Position numbers and translations under genes: made by a program. Positions 8,946 to 20,478 of a stretch of 64,000 nucleotides of DNA are shown piece by piece. Within the stretch, counting starts at the first letter, position 1; every line of letters begins with the position of its first letter. Source of the DNA: an uncultured Collinsella sp. (lineage in GTDB: Bacteria > Actinomycetota > Coriobacteriia > Coriobacteriales > Coriobacteriaceae); assembly GCA_947002045.1 (NCBI GenBank), contig CAMQJB010000002.1, positions 1 through 64,000 on the forward strand, read 5' to 3'. A model generated the notes under the pieces. The model was not told the origin of the DNA and made no database searches. It saw nothing but the letters and a program-made list of their open reading frames with translations.

Positions 8946-10223
8946 TTAGGCGCTGTATTTGTTGGCCTCGCCAAAGGTACCTGCCTCGACGATCCAGCCG
9001 TCCTTCATGATGACGTCCATGTTGTCGGTGTTGAGCACGTGGATGTCGGCGGCGACGTCACCGTTGACGACCAGCAGGTCGGCGCACTTGCCGGCCTCGA
9101 TAGAACCGGTCTCGTCCTCGATGTGACACATCTTGGCACCGTTGAGGGTGGCGCAGGTGATGGTCTCGACCGGGGTGAAGCCGATCTTGTCGACGAACTC
9201 GTACATCTCCTCGATGGAGCAGGTGCCGTACGGGGTGACGAAGGAGAAGGAGTCGGAGCCGATCGTCATGACGACGCCACGCTTCTTGGCCTCGCGCAGG
9301 CAGTCGTAGTTGCGCTGCAGCTCCTTCTCGACCAGGGTGCCCTCGTACTTGTCGTGCAGCTCGGGAACGTAGACGGGCGGATAGGTGGCGTACCAGGTGG
9401 GCAGGAAGGCGATCGTCGGGGTGAAGAAGGTGCCCTGCTCGGCCATGAGGTCCATGGTGCGCCCATCGATATCGAAGCCGTGAATCAGCTGCTCGCAGCC
9501 AAAGCGAACGGAATCGTAGGCAGCGGCGTGGTTGTTGTAGCAGTGGCTCCACACGGGGATGCCGACCATCTTGGCCTCTTCGACCACGGCCTGAATCTCC
9601 TCGGAGCAATAGTGCTGGTCGCGACCGGAGTCCCAGCGCCAGATGCCGCCACCGGTAGCCCAGATCTTGATGGCATCGGGGTTCTCGCGCAGGCGACGAC
9701 GGACGGCCTTGCGCAGATCCCAAGGACCATCGACCTGGTCGCCCCAGGGGTGGGATTCCTTGTTGAGTTCCTGGGTGCAGTGGTGGGAGTCACCGTGACC
9801 GGCAACGCGGCAGAAGCCCAGACCGGTGGCCAGAACGCGCGGGCCCTTGAAGACGCCCTTGTCGATGCAGTCGCGAATCTGAATACCGAAGCGGCCGATC
9901 TCGCAGACGGTGGTGAGGCCGTGGGTGAGGCAGTCGTAGGCCTGCTTGACGGCGACGGCCTGCTTCTCGAGGAGCGGCTGCATGACCCAATCGGTGTCAT
10001 CGTCGGTCAGATTGCCCGAGAAGTGCAGGTGGGTGTCGATCAGGCCGGGAAGGACGGTCTTGCCGGCGGCGTCGATAACCTCAACACCCTCGGGAAGGTC
10101 CTGCATAGCACCGGCGTACTCGATCTTGCCGTTATCGTCGACGAGAACGAGGGAGTTCTCGACCGGCTCGGCACCGGTGCCGTCGATGAGCTTGCCGCCA
10201 ACGATTGCATACTTAGTGGACAT
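8946..10223 (-). CDS. Amidohydrolase (imidazolonepropionase/Xaa-dipeptidase-like)
   Basis: A 425-residue metal-dependent hydrolase of the amidohydrolase superfamily. Seen in order: an N-terminal beta-sandwich half, the metal motif DTHLHF near residue 63, AIKIWATGGG with the Lys expected to be carboxylated near residue 187, SHCYNNHAA and HGFDIDG as further metal ligands, and GSDSF as the catalytic Asp region. It closes with the KCADLLVVNGD beta-sandwich strand. Related enzymes hydrolyse Xaa-Pro or Xaa-Arg type dipeptides or imidazolonepropionate. An APC permease lies 131 bases upstream in the same orientation, so import and hydrolysis of an amino acid derivative is likely. The exact substrate is unknown. 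Confidence 0.85.
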   Translation of the reverse strand: MSTKYAIVGGKLIDGTGAEPVENSLVLVDDNGKIEYAGAMQDLPEGVEVIDAAGKTVLPGLIDTHLHFSGNLTDDDTDWVMQPLLEKQAVAVKQAYDCLTHGLTTVCEIGRFGIQIRDCIDKGVFKGPRVLATGLGFCRVAGHGDSHHCTQELNKESHPWGDQVDGPWDLRKAVRRRLRENPDAIKIWATGGGIWRWDSGRDQHYCSEEIQAVVEEAKMVGIPVWSHCYNNHAAAYDSVRFGCEQLIHGFDIDGRTMDLMAEQGTFFTPTIAFLPTWYATYPPVYVPELHDKYEGTLVEKELQRNYDCLREAKKRGVVMTIGSDSFSFVTPYGTCSIEEMYEFVDKIGFTPVETITCATLNGAKMCHIEDETGSIEAGKCADLLVVNGDVAADIHVLNTDNMDVIMKDGWIVEAGTFGEANKYSA

Positions 10224-10354
10224 GGTTCCTCCTTATGGATCCATATAGTGGGCGAGGCCGTGTTGGGTTAAGGCCTCACAAAGCTACCCAAGTGGCACCG
10301 GGTTCGGTGCGCGGGAGAGAGGGTACCGCGCACCTGATCCGCCCCGGCTAGGCG

Positions 10355-11806
10355 TTACTTTTTGCGGGAATTGGTAAAAGCCATGAGGGCCAGGCCAATA
10401 GCCAACCAGCCGATCACGATGCTCCACTCCACCATGTTGAGGGAGGCGGGAGAGAACGGAATCACGAGCAGGCCGATGATGATGGCGCAGGCAGCAATAG
10501 CGAGGGAGATGCCAAACTTGCCGCCGGGCACCTCGTAGGGACGAGGCAGGTCGGGCTCGGTGAAGCGCATGCGCAGGCAGGCGAGGGCGACCATGCCGCA
10601 GGAGAAGATGAAGGCGAGAGCCGACACGTTGGTCAGAGGGATGAGCATGTTCTTGCCCAGGAACGGACCGACGACGGTGATGATGCCCAGAACGACGCAG
10701 GCGAGCTTGGGAGCGCCGGAATTGGGATCGACCTCGGCAAACTTCTCGGGCAGCTGGCCCTTGCGGCCCATGGCGAGCATGATGCGACTCGTGGCGCCGT
10801 AGAAGGAGTTCATCGGGCCCATGGGTCCAAGCGTGGCGATGACGAGCATGGCCAGGTACAGGAGCATGTTGATGCCCTTAAGACAGGCAAGTGCGGGAAC
10901 CGGGCTCTTAACAAACTCATGCCAGTCAAGGATAGTGCCGAACGAGTAGATGCAGACCATGTAGAAGCCGCCGGCGGCCAGCAGGGCCAGGGAGATGATC
11001 TTGCCGAACTTGTTCCAGTTAAGGCCCTCGGCTGCTTCCTCAGCCTGCTGGGGAATGGTGTCGAAACCAGCGTAGAAGAACGGGGTCAGAACCAGGACCG
11101 ACACGATACCGGCGAACAGGCTGGTGCCCTCGGTGGCGGCCTTACCGCCGCCAGCGCCGGCGACCTGAGAGAACACAGGCATGGCGTTGCTCGGCGAGCC
11201 GGTGAACAGCGAGACGCCCATGGCGAGCAGCATGCCGCAGAGCAGGGCCTTGGTCAGGAAGGCTTGGAGCTTGGCGGCCGAGCTGGCACCGCGGAAATTG
11301 AGGAAGATGACGTAGACTGCAAAGCCGAGCGCGATCAGCGTCGGGAACAGGTAAACGTCGGCGCCCAGGATGGTGTAGAGCTTGACGGCGCGCAGCCACT
11401 CAAGACCGGGCAGGCTACCGAACATCTCGGACACGAGAGTCGAGATGGCAATGGCCTCCCACGGGCACAGGATGCCGTTGCCCAGGGCCAGGAGCCAACC
11501 GGTGATGTAGCTCAGCGTACGGCCAAAGCTACGATCGACATACTCGACGATGCCGCCCGAGATGGGGATAGCAGCCGTGAGCTCACCGAAAACAGCTCCG
11601 ACGGGCACGAGGAAGATTGCACCCAAGAGGAATGCGATCATAGCGGGAACGGGACCGCCGCCCACGACCATCCAGTCGCCGACCTGCAGAACCCAACCGG
11701 TACCGATGATGGCGCCGAAACCGATGGTGAAGAAGTTCCAGAGCGAAAGCGTTTTCTTCATGCCGCCGTTATCCTCGACTGCAACTTCTGCGTTCTTGTC
11801 CGCCAT
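10355..11806 (-). CDS. APC-family amino acid permease
   Basis: 483 residues from the ATG at 11806, which has AAAGGAGGGG upstream (a longer frame adds 13 residues). About 12 membrane segments are visible, starting with LWNFFTIGFGAIIGTGW, the conserved glycine-rich first helix of the amino acid-polyamine-organocation superfamily. It is probably the uptake system for the substrate of the downstream amidohydrolase. A GGTGCGCGG/CCGCGCACC hairpin at 10306-10334, without a T run, sits between the two genes. Confidence 0.9.
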   Translation of the reverse strand: MADKNAEVAVEDNGGMKKTLSLWNFFTIGFGAIIGTGWVLQVGDWMVVGGGPVPAMIAFLLGAIFLVPVGAVFGELTAAIPISGGIVEYVDRSFGRTLSYITGWLLALGNGILCPWEAIAISTLVSEMFGSLPGLEWLRAVKLYTILGADVYLFPTLIALGFAVYVIFLNFRGASSAAKLQAFLTKALLCGMLLAMGVSLFTGSPSNAMPVFSQVAGAGGGKAATEGTSLFAGIVSVLVLTPFFYAGFDTIPQQAEEAAEGLNWNKFGKIISLALLAAGGFYMVCIYSFGTILDWHEFVKSPVPALACLKGINMLLYLAMLVIATLGPMGPMNSFYGATSRIMLAMGRKGQLPEKFAEVDPNSGAPKLACVVLGIITVVGPFLGKNMLIPLTNVSALAFIFSCGMVALACLRMRFTEPDLPRPYEVPGGKFGISLAIAACAIIIGLLVIPFSPASLNMVEWSIVIGWLAIGLALMAFTNSRKK

Positions 11807-12164
11807 TGTTCCCCTCCTTTCCAATTTGACGCCCCTTGACGTCACCCCTTGCGCGGTCCGTTTTGCCGCGCGCTTTTATTTCGTGGCTTTAAGATACGGC
11901 CTTGGCACAGCAACGCCGCTTGTGACTCGACCGAAGGCAGAACTTCAAAACGAGCGGCACCGTTTTTGGGACGAACGGCGAGGGGCGCCACTCGTTGCGA
12001 GCGCCCGTTTTGATGGCGCGATTCGATTGCTCGCGGAAGGTGTCGCTTTATGGCGCCAAGCCCACCCTGTTCGTGCCGTTTATCGAACTTTTGTCACACG
12101 CGCTCATTTGCTGCACGTCTTTTTTGTAGGATGGACGGGTTATATATGAGACGAGGCGGTGCAA
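11807..12164. other. Divergent intergenic region, APC permease / C39-like gene
   Basis: About 360 bases between two divergent genes, so both promoters must lie here. It contains several copies of a loosely repeated GC-rich motif (AACGAGCGGC, GAACGGCGAGG, TCGTTGCGAGCGCC). An AT-rich TATATA at 12142-12147 is a possible -10 for the plus-strand gene, without a convincing -35. No coding sequence or riboswitch was recognised. Confidence 0.5.
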
Positions 12165-13166
12165 ATGGCATACGAATACAACGACGGCGAACGGCAGCGA
12201 AACGTTCGCCTTGCCGGGCGTACCACGCCAGCATCCAGGAGTGTTTCTGACAACGACGGGCCACAGAACCCGCAGCGTCCGCAGGATCGCCCCTCGTCGT
12301 CTATGCCGCAGAATGCCAGCACGCGTCAGGCGAATCGCCCGTGCTCGGGCACCCGTCAACGCCGGGCCGAAGTGCCTCGGCGGCAGAAAAACGATCGGCG
12401 AAAATCTGACGATCACATCAGCCGTTTCTTTTCGAAGCCCCGCGGCGGACGCGGCGCAAAGCAGCCACGGCCGATGGGACGTGCCAGGGCCGCCAATCCG
12501 CAGATTCATCGTCTCTGTCTTGTCCTGTGCTCCATCATGGCATGTCTAGCCTTTGTGTATCTGGGGTCGTGCGCCTCGCATGGCTCTGCCGGTCTAGAGC
12601 CCACCGCCGAGGAAAAGCTCCTCAAAGCCCCGGTCGCACCCGGCTACTCGTTTGCTTTTTCGACCCCGCGTTCGCAGTGGAGTGCCGGCACCATGCCGCA
12701 TATCTACCAGATCGACCCCGCATGGTCGGAGCTGCCCTACGCCGGCGGCACCATCCGCCAAAACGGCTGCGGACCCACCTGCCTCACCATGGTCTACATC
12801 TTTAAAACGGGGCGCACCGATATGACACCGGCAAATATGTGCGCACTTTCCGAGGCGGGCAACTATGCCCCCACCGGTGCCACCGAGTGGTCATTTATGA
12901 CGAGCGGCGCATGGCAGCTGGGGCTTAACGGGACGCAGCTCTACAACGATCGAGACTCGATGGCCCAGGCCTTGCGCTCAGGTGCCCCCGTAATCGCCGC
13001 CGTGCGCCCCGGCACGTTTACCAACGTGGGCCATTACATCGTGCTCTACGGCATTGACGACGCCGACCAGATCGGTGTCTACGATCCCAATTCGCCCAGC
13101 CGTAGCGCCCGCCGCTGGGGTGTCGTAGAAGTCCTCAACGAAATCGAAGCCATGTGGGCCTACTAG
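12165..13166 (+). CDS. Membrane-tethered C39-like peptidase domain protein
   Basis: 333 residues from the ATG at 12165 (GAGG upstream; a GTG six bases earlier is also possible). Residues 1-112 are hydrophilic, Arg/Pro/Ser-rich and lack structure signals. One membrane segment (about 115-138) follows, then an extracytoplasmic C39-like cysteine peptidase fold. The catalytic Cys is in QNGCGPTCL, the His in VGHYIVLYGID and the Asp in VYDPNSP. Such domains cleave peptides or act in the cell envelope. The orientation (basic N-terminal tail inside, domain outside) is inferred. It is monocistronic and stops just before a repeat region. Confidence 0.8.
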   Translation: MAYEYNDGERQRNVRLAGRTTPASRSVSDNDGPQNPQRPQDRPSSSMPQNASTRQANRPCSGTRQRRAEVPRRQKNDRRKSDDHISRFFSKPRGGRGAKQPRPMGRARAANPQIHRLCLVLCSIMACLAFVYLGSCASHGSAGLEPTAEEKLLKAPVAPGYSFAFSTPRSQWSAGTMPHIYQIDPAWSELPYAGGTIRQNGCGPTCLTMVYIFKTGRTDMTPANMCALSEAGNYAPTGATEWSFMTSGAWQLGLNGTQLYNDRDSMAQALRSGAPVIAAVRPGTFTNVGHYIVLYGIDDADQIGVYDPNSPSRSARRWGVVEVLNEIEAMWAY

Positions 13167-13168
13167 TC

Positions 13169-13211
13169 ATTGGGGACAGACTTAAATGAGTGGTCGTTGG
13201 GGACAGTCTTG
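13169..13211. repeat. GGGACAGACTT-type intergenic repeat, left part
   Basis: Contains TCATTGGGGACAGACTT followed by TGGTCGTTGGGGACAGTC. Nearly the same segment recurs at 19277-19320, again directly beside related CAGTCC/GGAACGTCCCC sequence. It is part of a dispersed repeat family seen at four places in this window. No gene is present. Confidence 0.7.
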
Positions 13212-13270
13212 CGGACGCCAGCCGAGAGCAGGCGAAAAGGGCCATCCCGAACTGCTTGGAACTGCCAGCA

Positions 13271-13446
13271 CGGAAAGCGCATCCTGCTTTGGGGCCCAAT
13301 AGCGGGATGCGCTTTCCGTTAGCGGCCCGTTTGGGAAACTAGGGACCGCTTTTCGACAAAAATCCGGGATGCATTTTCCGATTGAGGGCCTCAAGGGAAA
13401 CCGCGCCCCATGTTGGACGCTCATTCTGGGATGTGCTTTCCGCAGT
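13271..13446. repeat. 62-bp-period palindromic repeat array, copy A
   Basis: Three tandem copies of a 62-bp unit. Each unit carries an inverted pair: a reverse element GGAAA(N)8 ending in a C-rich triplet, and a forward element GGGATG(N)nTTTTCC/CTTTCC. Reverse elements begin at 13272, 13334 and 13396, forward elements at 13304, 13366 and 13428, so both series have an exact 62-base period. The intervening bases are poorly conserved. The same period and element order occur at 46969-47106. Confidence 0.75.
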
Positions 13447-13458
13447 TGATCGATGCGG

Positions 13459-13515
13459 CCTTTAAGGACTGTCCCAAGCTGCCGGCAGGAAAGGAACGTC
13501 CCCAAGTGCCGGGTT
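13459..13515. repeat. GGACTGTCCC...GGAACGTCCCC repeat, right part
   Basis: The segment TTAAGGACTGTCCCAAG, then GCCGGCAGGAAAGGAACG, then TCCCCAAGTGCCGGG recurs almost unchanged at 19359-19411. Diverged forms occur at 25107-25156 and 31853-31902. At this locus the 62-bp array lies inside the element, separating it from its left part. Confidence 0.7.
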
Positions 13516-13558
13516 TCCGAAGTCTGCAATGCTCCTCATGAACAGCCGTCTCAATAGC

Positions 13559-13592
13559 AAAAGCCCCCGCGGCCGAAGCGGACCGCGGGGGC
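13559..13592 (-). terminator. Terminator of the beta-glucoside operon
   Basis: Minus-strand stem GCCCCCGCGGTCC/GGCCGCGGGGGC followed by TTTT (plus A run 13559-13562). It lies 17 bases after the phospho-beta-glucosidase stop codon. Confidence 0.85.
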
Positions 13593-13608
13593 AACAGACC
13601 TGTAAGAG

Positions 13609-16414
<2,806 letters not shown>

Positions 16415-16423
16415 GGTCGCCTC

Positions 16424-16717
16424 CTAGCCCAACAGCGACTGGGCGAGTGCCAGCACATTGGCGGCGTTGCCCATGCCGTAGTCCTGTGCGGGGATGACCG
16501 CGGTCGGCTTACCGCTCCCCTGCTTGACGGTGTTGAGCTGGTAGGACACCTGCGGCCCCAAGAGCAGCACGTCATAATCGGCGCAGGTCTCCTGATACTC
16601 GCCGATACCCACCGCATCGATATCAAGCTCGATGCCGTTTTGCTCCGCGTATTTCTCGAGTTTCTTCATCAGAATGCTTGTAGACAGGCCAGCTGCGCAA
16701 ACAAGAAGGATCTTCAT
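16424..16717 (-). CDS. PTS lactose/cellobiose-family IIB component
   Basis: A 97-residue cytoplasmic EIIB protein. It begins MKILLVCAAGLSTSILMKK, with the phosphorylated Cys in the P-loop-like VCAAGLST. I use the ATG at 16717 (GAAGGGAA upstream) because it gives the standard family start; the longer frame adds 25 unrelated residues. It transfers phosphate from IIA to the incoming sugar. It sits between IIA and IIC genes. Confidence 0.95.
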   Translation of the reverse strand: MKILLVCAAGLSTSILMKKLEKYAEQNGIELDIDAVGIGEYQETCADYDVLLLGPQVSYQLNTVKQGSGKPTAVIPAQDYGMGNAANVLALAQSLLG

Positions 16718-16763
16718 AAGGGATTCCCTTCGCATTGATTGGTTGGATAGTCGCCGCACGCCG

Positions 16764-17090
16764 TTAGGCGTTCTTGGCTGCAGTGCGCTCATACAGGCAG
16801 ATCAGCTCCTGCACGAGCTCCTGAGCAAGCATGGAGCACATGAGGTGGTCCTGAGCATGGACCAGCAACACATCCACCGACAGATGCTCGCCCGCCGCCT
16901 CGGTCGAAAGCAGCTGCGTTTGGATGTGGTGAGCCTTGATTCCCGCATCCTTTGACTGCTTCATGAGTTTGGCGGCAGCGTCAAAATCCCCCGCCTTTGC
17001 CTTTTCAAGGGCTTCGAAGGCAAGGCTGCGCGCCTCTCCCGCTGCAGCGACCAGCTGAAACGAAACCATCTCGGTTCCCTGATCGTCCAT
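16764..17090 (-). CDS. PTS lactose/cellobiose-family IIA component
   Basis: A 108-residue helical EIIA protein. The phosphorylated His is in LLVHAQDHLM near residue 79, within the conserved family motif. Residues 15-60 match the usual first two helices (AGEARSLAFEALEKAKAGDF). It carries phosphate from HPr to IIB and may also act on the PRD regulator encoded 115 bases upstream. It is the first structural gene of the beta-glucoside operon. Confidence 0.95.
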   Translation of the reverse strand: MDDQGTEMVSFQLVAAAGEARSLAFEALEKAKAGDFDAAAKLMKQSKDAGIKAHHIQTQLLSTEAAGEHLSVDVLLVHAQDHLMCSMLAQELVQELICLYERTAAKNA

Positions 17091-17205
17091 AACGGTCTCC
17101 TCTCCCGTGATGTTTGGTTTGTACTTGAATATTCGAAACGCCTATCTCCCACCCGCAATCCTCGAGGTTTATTGCAGGCAGGCAGGGTTTTCGACAAAAG
17201 AAGCC

Positions 17206-19101
17206 TTAAGCCGTATGCGCTTGCACAAGCGCCATCAGCTCATGCCAGGACCGGCGCTCGCGTAAGCGCTCGACCCCCTGGCGGTCCATAAAGATCTCAG
17301 CGAGCAGCGAGCTCAAGATCCGCGCCTCATCGCCGCCCGACCGGGCAAACGACACCATAAAGACGATATCGACCTCATGGCCGTATTCGTCCCAAAGAAT
17401 GGGATGTTCGAGCAGGCCCACGGTAACAAAGGCCTCGGCGCTCAAAGGATGCATCCCATGGGGCATGGCCACCCCATTGCCAAACGAGGTGGCACTCGCG
17501 CTCTCGCGCTCGGCAACCTCTTGGGCAAACTGGGCATCGACACGGCCGCTCTCGACAGCGCGCTCGGAGAGATATCGGAGAACGGCCTGCTTCGACGACG
17601 CCTCAACGCGGTTGAAGAACAGGGCACGGCTAAAGAAAGCGCTCAGGGAGTCCGATTGCGCAGCGTCATCACTCAGCACCTTGCGGATAGCGTTGACATC
17701 GCTCGTCTCCAAGAAGAAATCGGCCTCGCGGACGGGCACGGGCAACTTGACGTTGAGCGGCACCGTTGTGAACACGTAGTCGATGTGCGAAAAGTCGAGC
17801 GTTCCCACGCGGGCGACGTCGCATGTCTCAATCGACTCGATATACATACCAAACTGCTTGCGGTACTGGTGCTCGAGCATACGGGCGCTTCCCGCTCCCG
17901 AGGCGCACACGATCAGGATGCGTTTGCGACGCGGCTGGTCGGCTTGCTGCTCGAGGGCCAGGGCAAATGCCATGGCGATGTAGCCGAGCTCCTCATCAGA
18001 GGGCTGGCTGCCAAAATGACGCTCGAGTACCTGCGAGGTGCCGGCCGCCATCGAATAGGCCAACGGAAACCTCGTCTTGATATCGGGCAGCATGGGGTTA
18101 TCCATATGCATGTGATATTCAAGGCGATAACCCAGAGGGCCAATATGCCGAGCAAGGTTCATGCGAAGTTCAAGATCGCTGCTAAAGTCAAACCTAAACT
18201 CATCGTTGACCGCACATACCATCTCGGAAGCGATCTCCCACATCTCGTCCGAGATAACAGCCGAGCCCTTCTCGGGCACGCCCGTGCCCCTGCCGAGCAA
18301 ATGGATTGCGATAAAGGCAACCTCTTCTCGGGGCATGCTCACGCCCAGGGCATCCTTGATGTTTGCGGCAATCTGGAAAGCCGCAGCGTATTCGTGCGTT
18401 CCCTCCAGCTTTAAAACGTCCGATTCTGCAGCCGGGACATAGCAGCCCTGCTCGATGCGGCCAAGAGCGATGTAAAGATGCATGATGAGATTGCGGGACG
18501 CCAGCGAGCTCACCGTGACGGGCGAGGCAGTCAGGGCATCGTCCACACATGCGGCGATGGCCCGCAGGCGCTCGGCGAGCTCTGCATCGTCGGTGTCGGG
18601 CAACACGGGCCTCACCAGTGAGGCCAGACACAGACGCCGTTGCGACTCCCCACCCGCAACGCGGATTCCGTAGCGAGGGCGCTTTTCGAGCGTCAAGTCA
18701 AATTGGGCGAGTTTCTGCTCTACCAGACGCATGTCATTGGACAGAGTTCGCGCCGAAACGTAGAGTAAATCCGCATACTCCTCAATCGTCACCCACTGGG
18801 ACCGCATGAGAAGGTCGTTAAGAAGGAAGGACACACGGCCGTCGCGCGTATCAGGAATGCCCGGATGGGCCAGAGCCGCACCGTCTAGCAAGCGAGCAAG
18901 CTCATCTGCATGTGCAACATCGATACGATATTGCCCTTTGCTGCCAACGATGCGTGCAACCCCCGCAAGCTTGTCGTTTGCGCGATGGATATAGTTTCTC
19001 ACGGCGCGCTCGCTTACCTCGAGACGCTTGGCAAGCACCGCGACAGCGACAGGCTGAGCGTCCTCGATCATATTTACAAGCTGCTTGACGCGAGCATCCA
19101 T
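17206..19101 (-). CDS. PRD-domain transcriptional regulator with PTS EIIB/EIIA domains (LicR-like)
   Basis: A 631-residue multidomain regulator. Domains in order: two N-terminal helix-turn-helix regions (residues 5-50 and 85-130), PRD1 (about 180-280), PRD2 (about 290-390), an EIIB-like domain with Cys in ILIVCASGAGSARML (about 400-490) and an EIIA-like domain with His in GVAMPHGMHP (about 500-631). This is the LicR/MtlR/BglG-type layout. PTS phosphorylation of the PRD, EIIB and EIIA residues would set its activity according to sugar availability. It lies just upstream of the IIA-IIB-IIC-glucosidase genes and presumably activates them. A GTTCCGC/GCGGAAC inverted repeat at 19164-19181 upstream of its start is a possible operator. 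Confidence 0.9.
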   Translation of the reverse strand: MDARVKQLVNMIEDAQPVAVAVLAKRLEVSERAVRNYIHRANDKLAGVARIVGSKGQYRIDVAHADELARLLDGAALAHPGIPDTRDGRVSFLLNDLLMRSQWVTIEEYADLLYVSARTLSNDMRLVEQKLAQFDLTLEKRPRYGIRVAGGESQRRLCLASLVRPVLPDTDDAELAERLRAIAACVDDALTASPVTVSSLASRNLIMHLYIALGRIEQGCYVPAAESDVLKLEGTHEYAAAFQIAANIKDALGVSMPREEVAFIAIHLLGRGTGVPEKGSAVISDEMWEIASEMVCAVNDEFRFDFSSDLELRMNLARHIGPLGYRLEYHMHMDNPMLPDIKTRFPLAYSMAAGTSQVLERHFGSQPSDEELGYIAMAFALALEQQADQPRRKRILIVCASGAGSARMLEHQYRKQFGMYIESIETCDVARVGTLDFSHIDYVFTTVPLNVKLPVPVREADFFLETSDVNAIRKVLSDDAAQSDSLSAFFSRALFFNRVEASSKQAVLRYLSERAVESGRVDAQFAQEVAERESASATSFGNGVAMPHGMHPLSAEAFVTVGLLEHPILWDEYGHEVDIVFMVSFARSGGDEARILSSLLAEIFMDRQGVERLRERRSWHELMALVQAHTA

Positions 19102-19276
19102 GTCCTCCTCCTTTCCCTGCGTCTAGTCTAACGCGGTAAAGAATGACACTCCACGTCGCGCTCGTTCCGCCAACGCGGAACAGGTTGCGGGGAGTCCAGC
19201 TAAACTTATAGGGAGCACGGAGAGAGGGCCCGAAAGCAATGCGTCGGTGTGGGATGCGCCTTCCCAGCCATTGGGC

Positions 19277-19413
19277 AGTCATTGGGGACAGACTTGAATG
19301 AGTAGTCGTTGGGGACGTTCTTGTTTGACTAGTCGTTTAAGAACGTCCCCAATGACTATTAAGGACTGTCCCAAGATGCCGGCAGGAGAGGAACGTCCCC
19401 AAGTGCCGGGTTG
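19277..19413. repeat. GGGACAGACTT / GGACTGTCCC intergenic repeat, uninterrupted copy
   Basis: Here left and right parts of the element seen around 13169 and 13459 lie close together. It reads TCATTGGGGACAGACTTGAA, then an inverted pair TTGGGGACGTTCTT / AAGAACGTCCCCAATGA, then AAGGACTGTCCCAAG and GGAACGTCCCCAAGTGCC. The internal pair can form a long hairpin (about 19310-19354). It lies between the PRD regulator's upstream region and the carbamate kinase terminator. No gene is present. Confidence 0.7.
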
Positions 19414-19416
19414 AAA

Positions 19417-19450
19417 CAAAAGCCCCACAGTCGGAGCGGACTGCGGGGCT
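19417..19450 (-). terminator. Terminator downstream of carbamate kinase
   Basis: Minus-strand stem AGCCCCGCAGTCC/GACTGTGGGGCT followed by TTTTG. It lies about 65 bases beyond the carbamate kinase stop. Confidence 0.8.
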
Positions 19451-19515
19451 CATGAAGAGAGGCTAGTTTGCGGGCGTCTTGCCCGGCGCCCACGAGAGAG
19501 GCAATGGAGTAGAGG

Positions 19516-20478
19516 CTACTCGTGGATGCGGGTACCGGAGAGGCCGGCCATGGTCTCGGCGGCCTTGTCCAGGGCGCCGATGATGCAGGTGCGGCCCTTG
19601 CGGGAACGGGCGAACTTGATGGCGGCGCGGACCTTGGGCTCCATGGAGCCCTTGCCGAACTGGCCCTCGTCGGCCAGGCGCTCGGCCTCGTCGGCGGTGA
19701 GGTCCTCGAGCTCCTCCTGGTTGGGCTTGCCAAAGTTGATGGCGACGTGCTCAACGGCGGTCAGCAGGAACAGAACGTCAGCATCGCAGTCCTCGGCCAG
19801 CAGCTCGCCGCCCAGGTCCTTGTCGATGACGGCGGGGACGCCCTTGTAGCAGCCCTTGTTCTCGTAGTCGCGGACGACGGGGATGCCGCCGCCACCGCAG
19901 GCGATGACGATGAACTCGTTGTCGAGCAGGTTGAGGATGGAGTCGGCCTCGACAATCTTCTTGGGATCGGGGGAAGCGACGACGCGACGCCAGCCGCGGC
20001 CGGAATCCTCGACGAAGACCTTGGAGGGATCCTCGGCCATGAACTCCTTGGCCTGCTCCTCGGTATAGAAGGGGCCAATCGGCTTGGTCGGGTTCTTGAA
20101 CGCGGGATCATCCGGGTCGCACTCGATCTGGGTGACGACGGTGGCGGCGTGCCAACGCTTATAGCGCTTGTGCATCTCGCGGCCGATGCCCTGCTGCAGG
20201 TGATAACCAATGTAGCCCTGGGACATGGCGCCGCACTCGGGCAGCGGCATCTCGGGGGTGCCGATGGCGTCGTGGGCAGCGGCGAAGGCGTTCTGGATCA
20301 TGCCGACCTGCGGGCCGTTGCCGTGGGTGATGATGATCTCGTTACCCTGCTCAATCAGGCCGAGAAGAGCATGAGCGGTGTTGCTCACGGCCTCGATCTG
20401 CTCAACGGGGTTGTTGCCGAGGGCGTTGCCGCCAAGGGCGACGACGATACGGTCGGGCTTGCCAAGAGGCTTAGACAT
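19516..20478 (-). CDS. arcC: Carbamate kinase
   Basis: A 320-residue amino-acid-kinase-fold enzyme that transfers phosphate from carbamoyl phosphate to ADP, giving ATP, ammonia and CO2. Seen: IVVALGGNALGNN at the start, ITHGNGPQVG near residue 45, and VIACGGGGIPVV in the middle, all carbamate kinase signatures. Length fits. The ATG at 20478 has AAAGGA nine bases upstream; the longer frame adds 12 residues. No arcA or arcB is adjacent, so it stands alone here and its carbamoyl phosphate source is elsewhere. Confidence 0.95.
   Translation of the reverse strand: MSKPLGKPDRIVVALGGNALGNNPVEQIEAVSNTAHALLGLIEQGNEIIITHGNGPQVGMIQNAFAAAHDAIGTPEMPLPECGAMSQGYIGYHLQQGIGREMHKRYKRWHAATVVTQIECDPDDPAFKNPTKPIGPFYTEEQAKEFMAEDPSKVFVEDSGRGWRRVVASPDPKKIVEADSILNLLDNEFIVIACGGGGIPVVRDYENKGCYKGVPAVIDKDLGGELLAEDCDADVLFLLTAVEHVAINFGKPNQEELEDLTADEAERLADEGQFGKGSMEPKVRAAIKFARSRKGRTCIIGALDKAAETMAGLSGTRIHE

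Noticed and set aside
8898..10271. A 457-codon open frame opposite the amidohydrolase
   Set aside because: Antisense shadow; the minus frame has full amidohydrolase motifs.
10300..10340. tRNA-like GGTTCGGTGC segment
   Set aside because: No acceptor stem or anticodon arm can be built around it; it is a simple hairpin.
13271..13446. Possible CRISPR array
   Set aside because: Repeated elements alternate in orientation, are under 16 bases and imperfect, and no cas genes are nearby.
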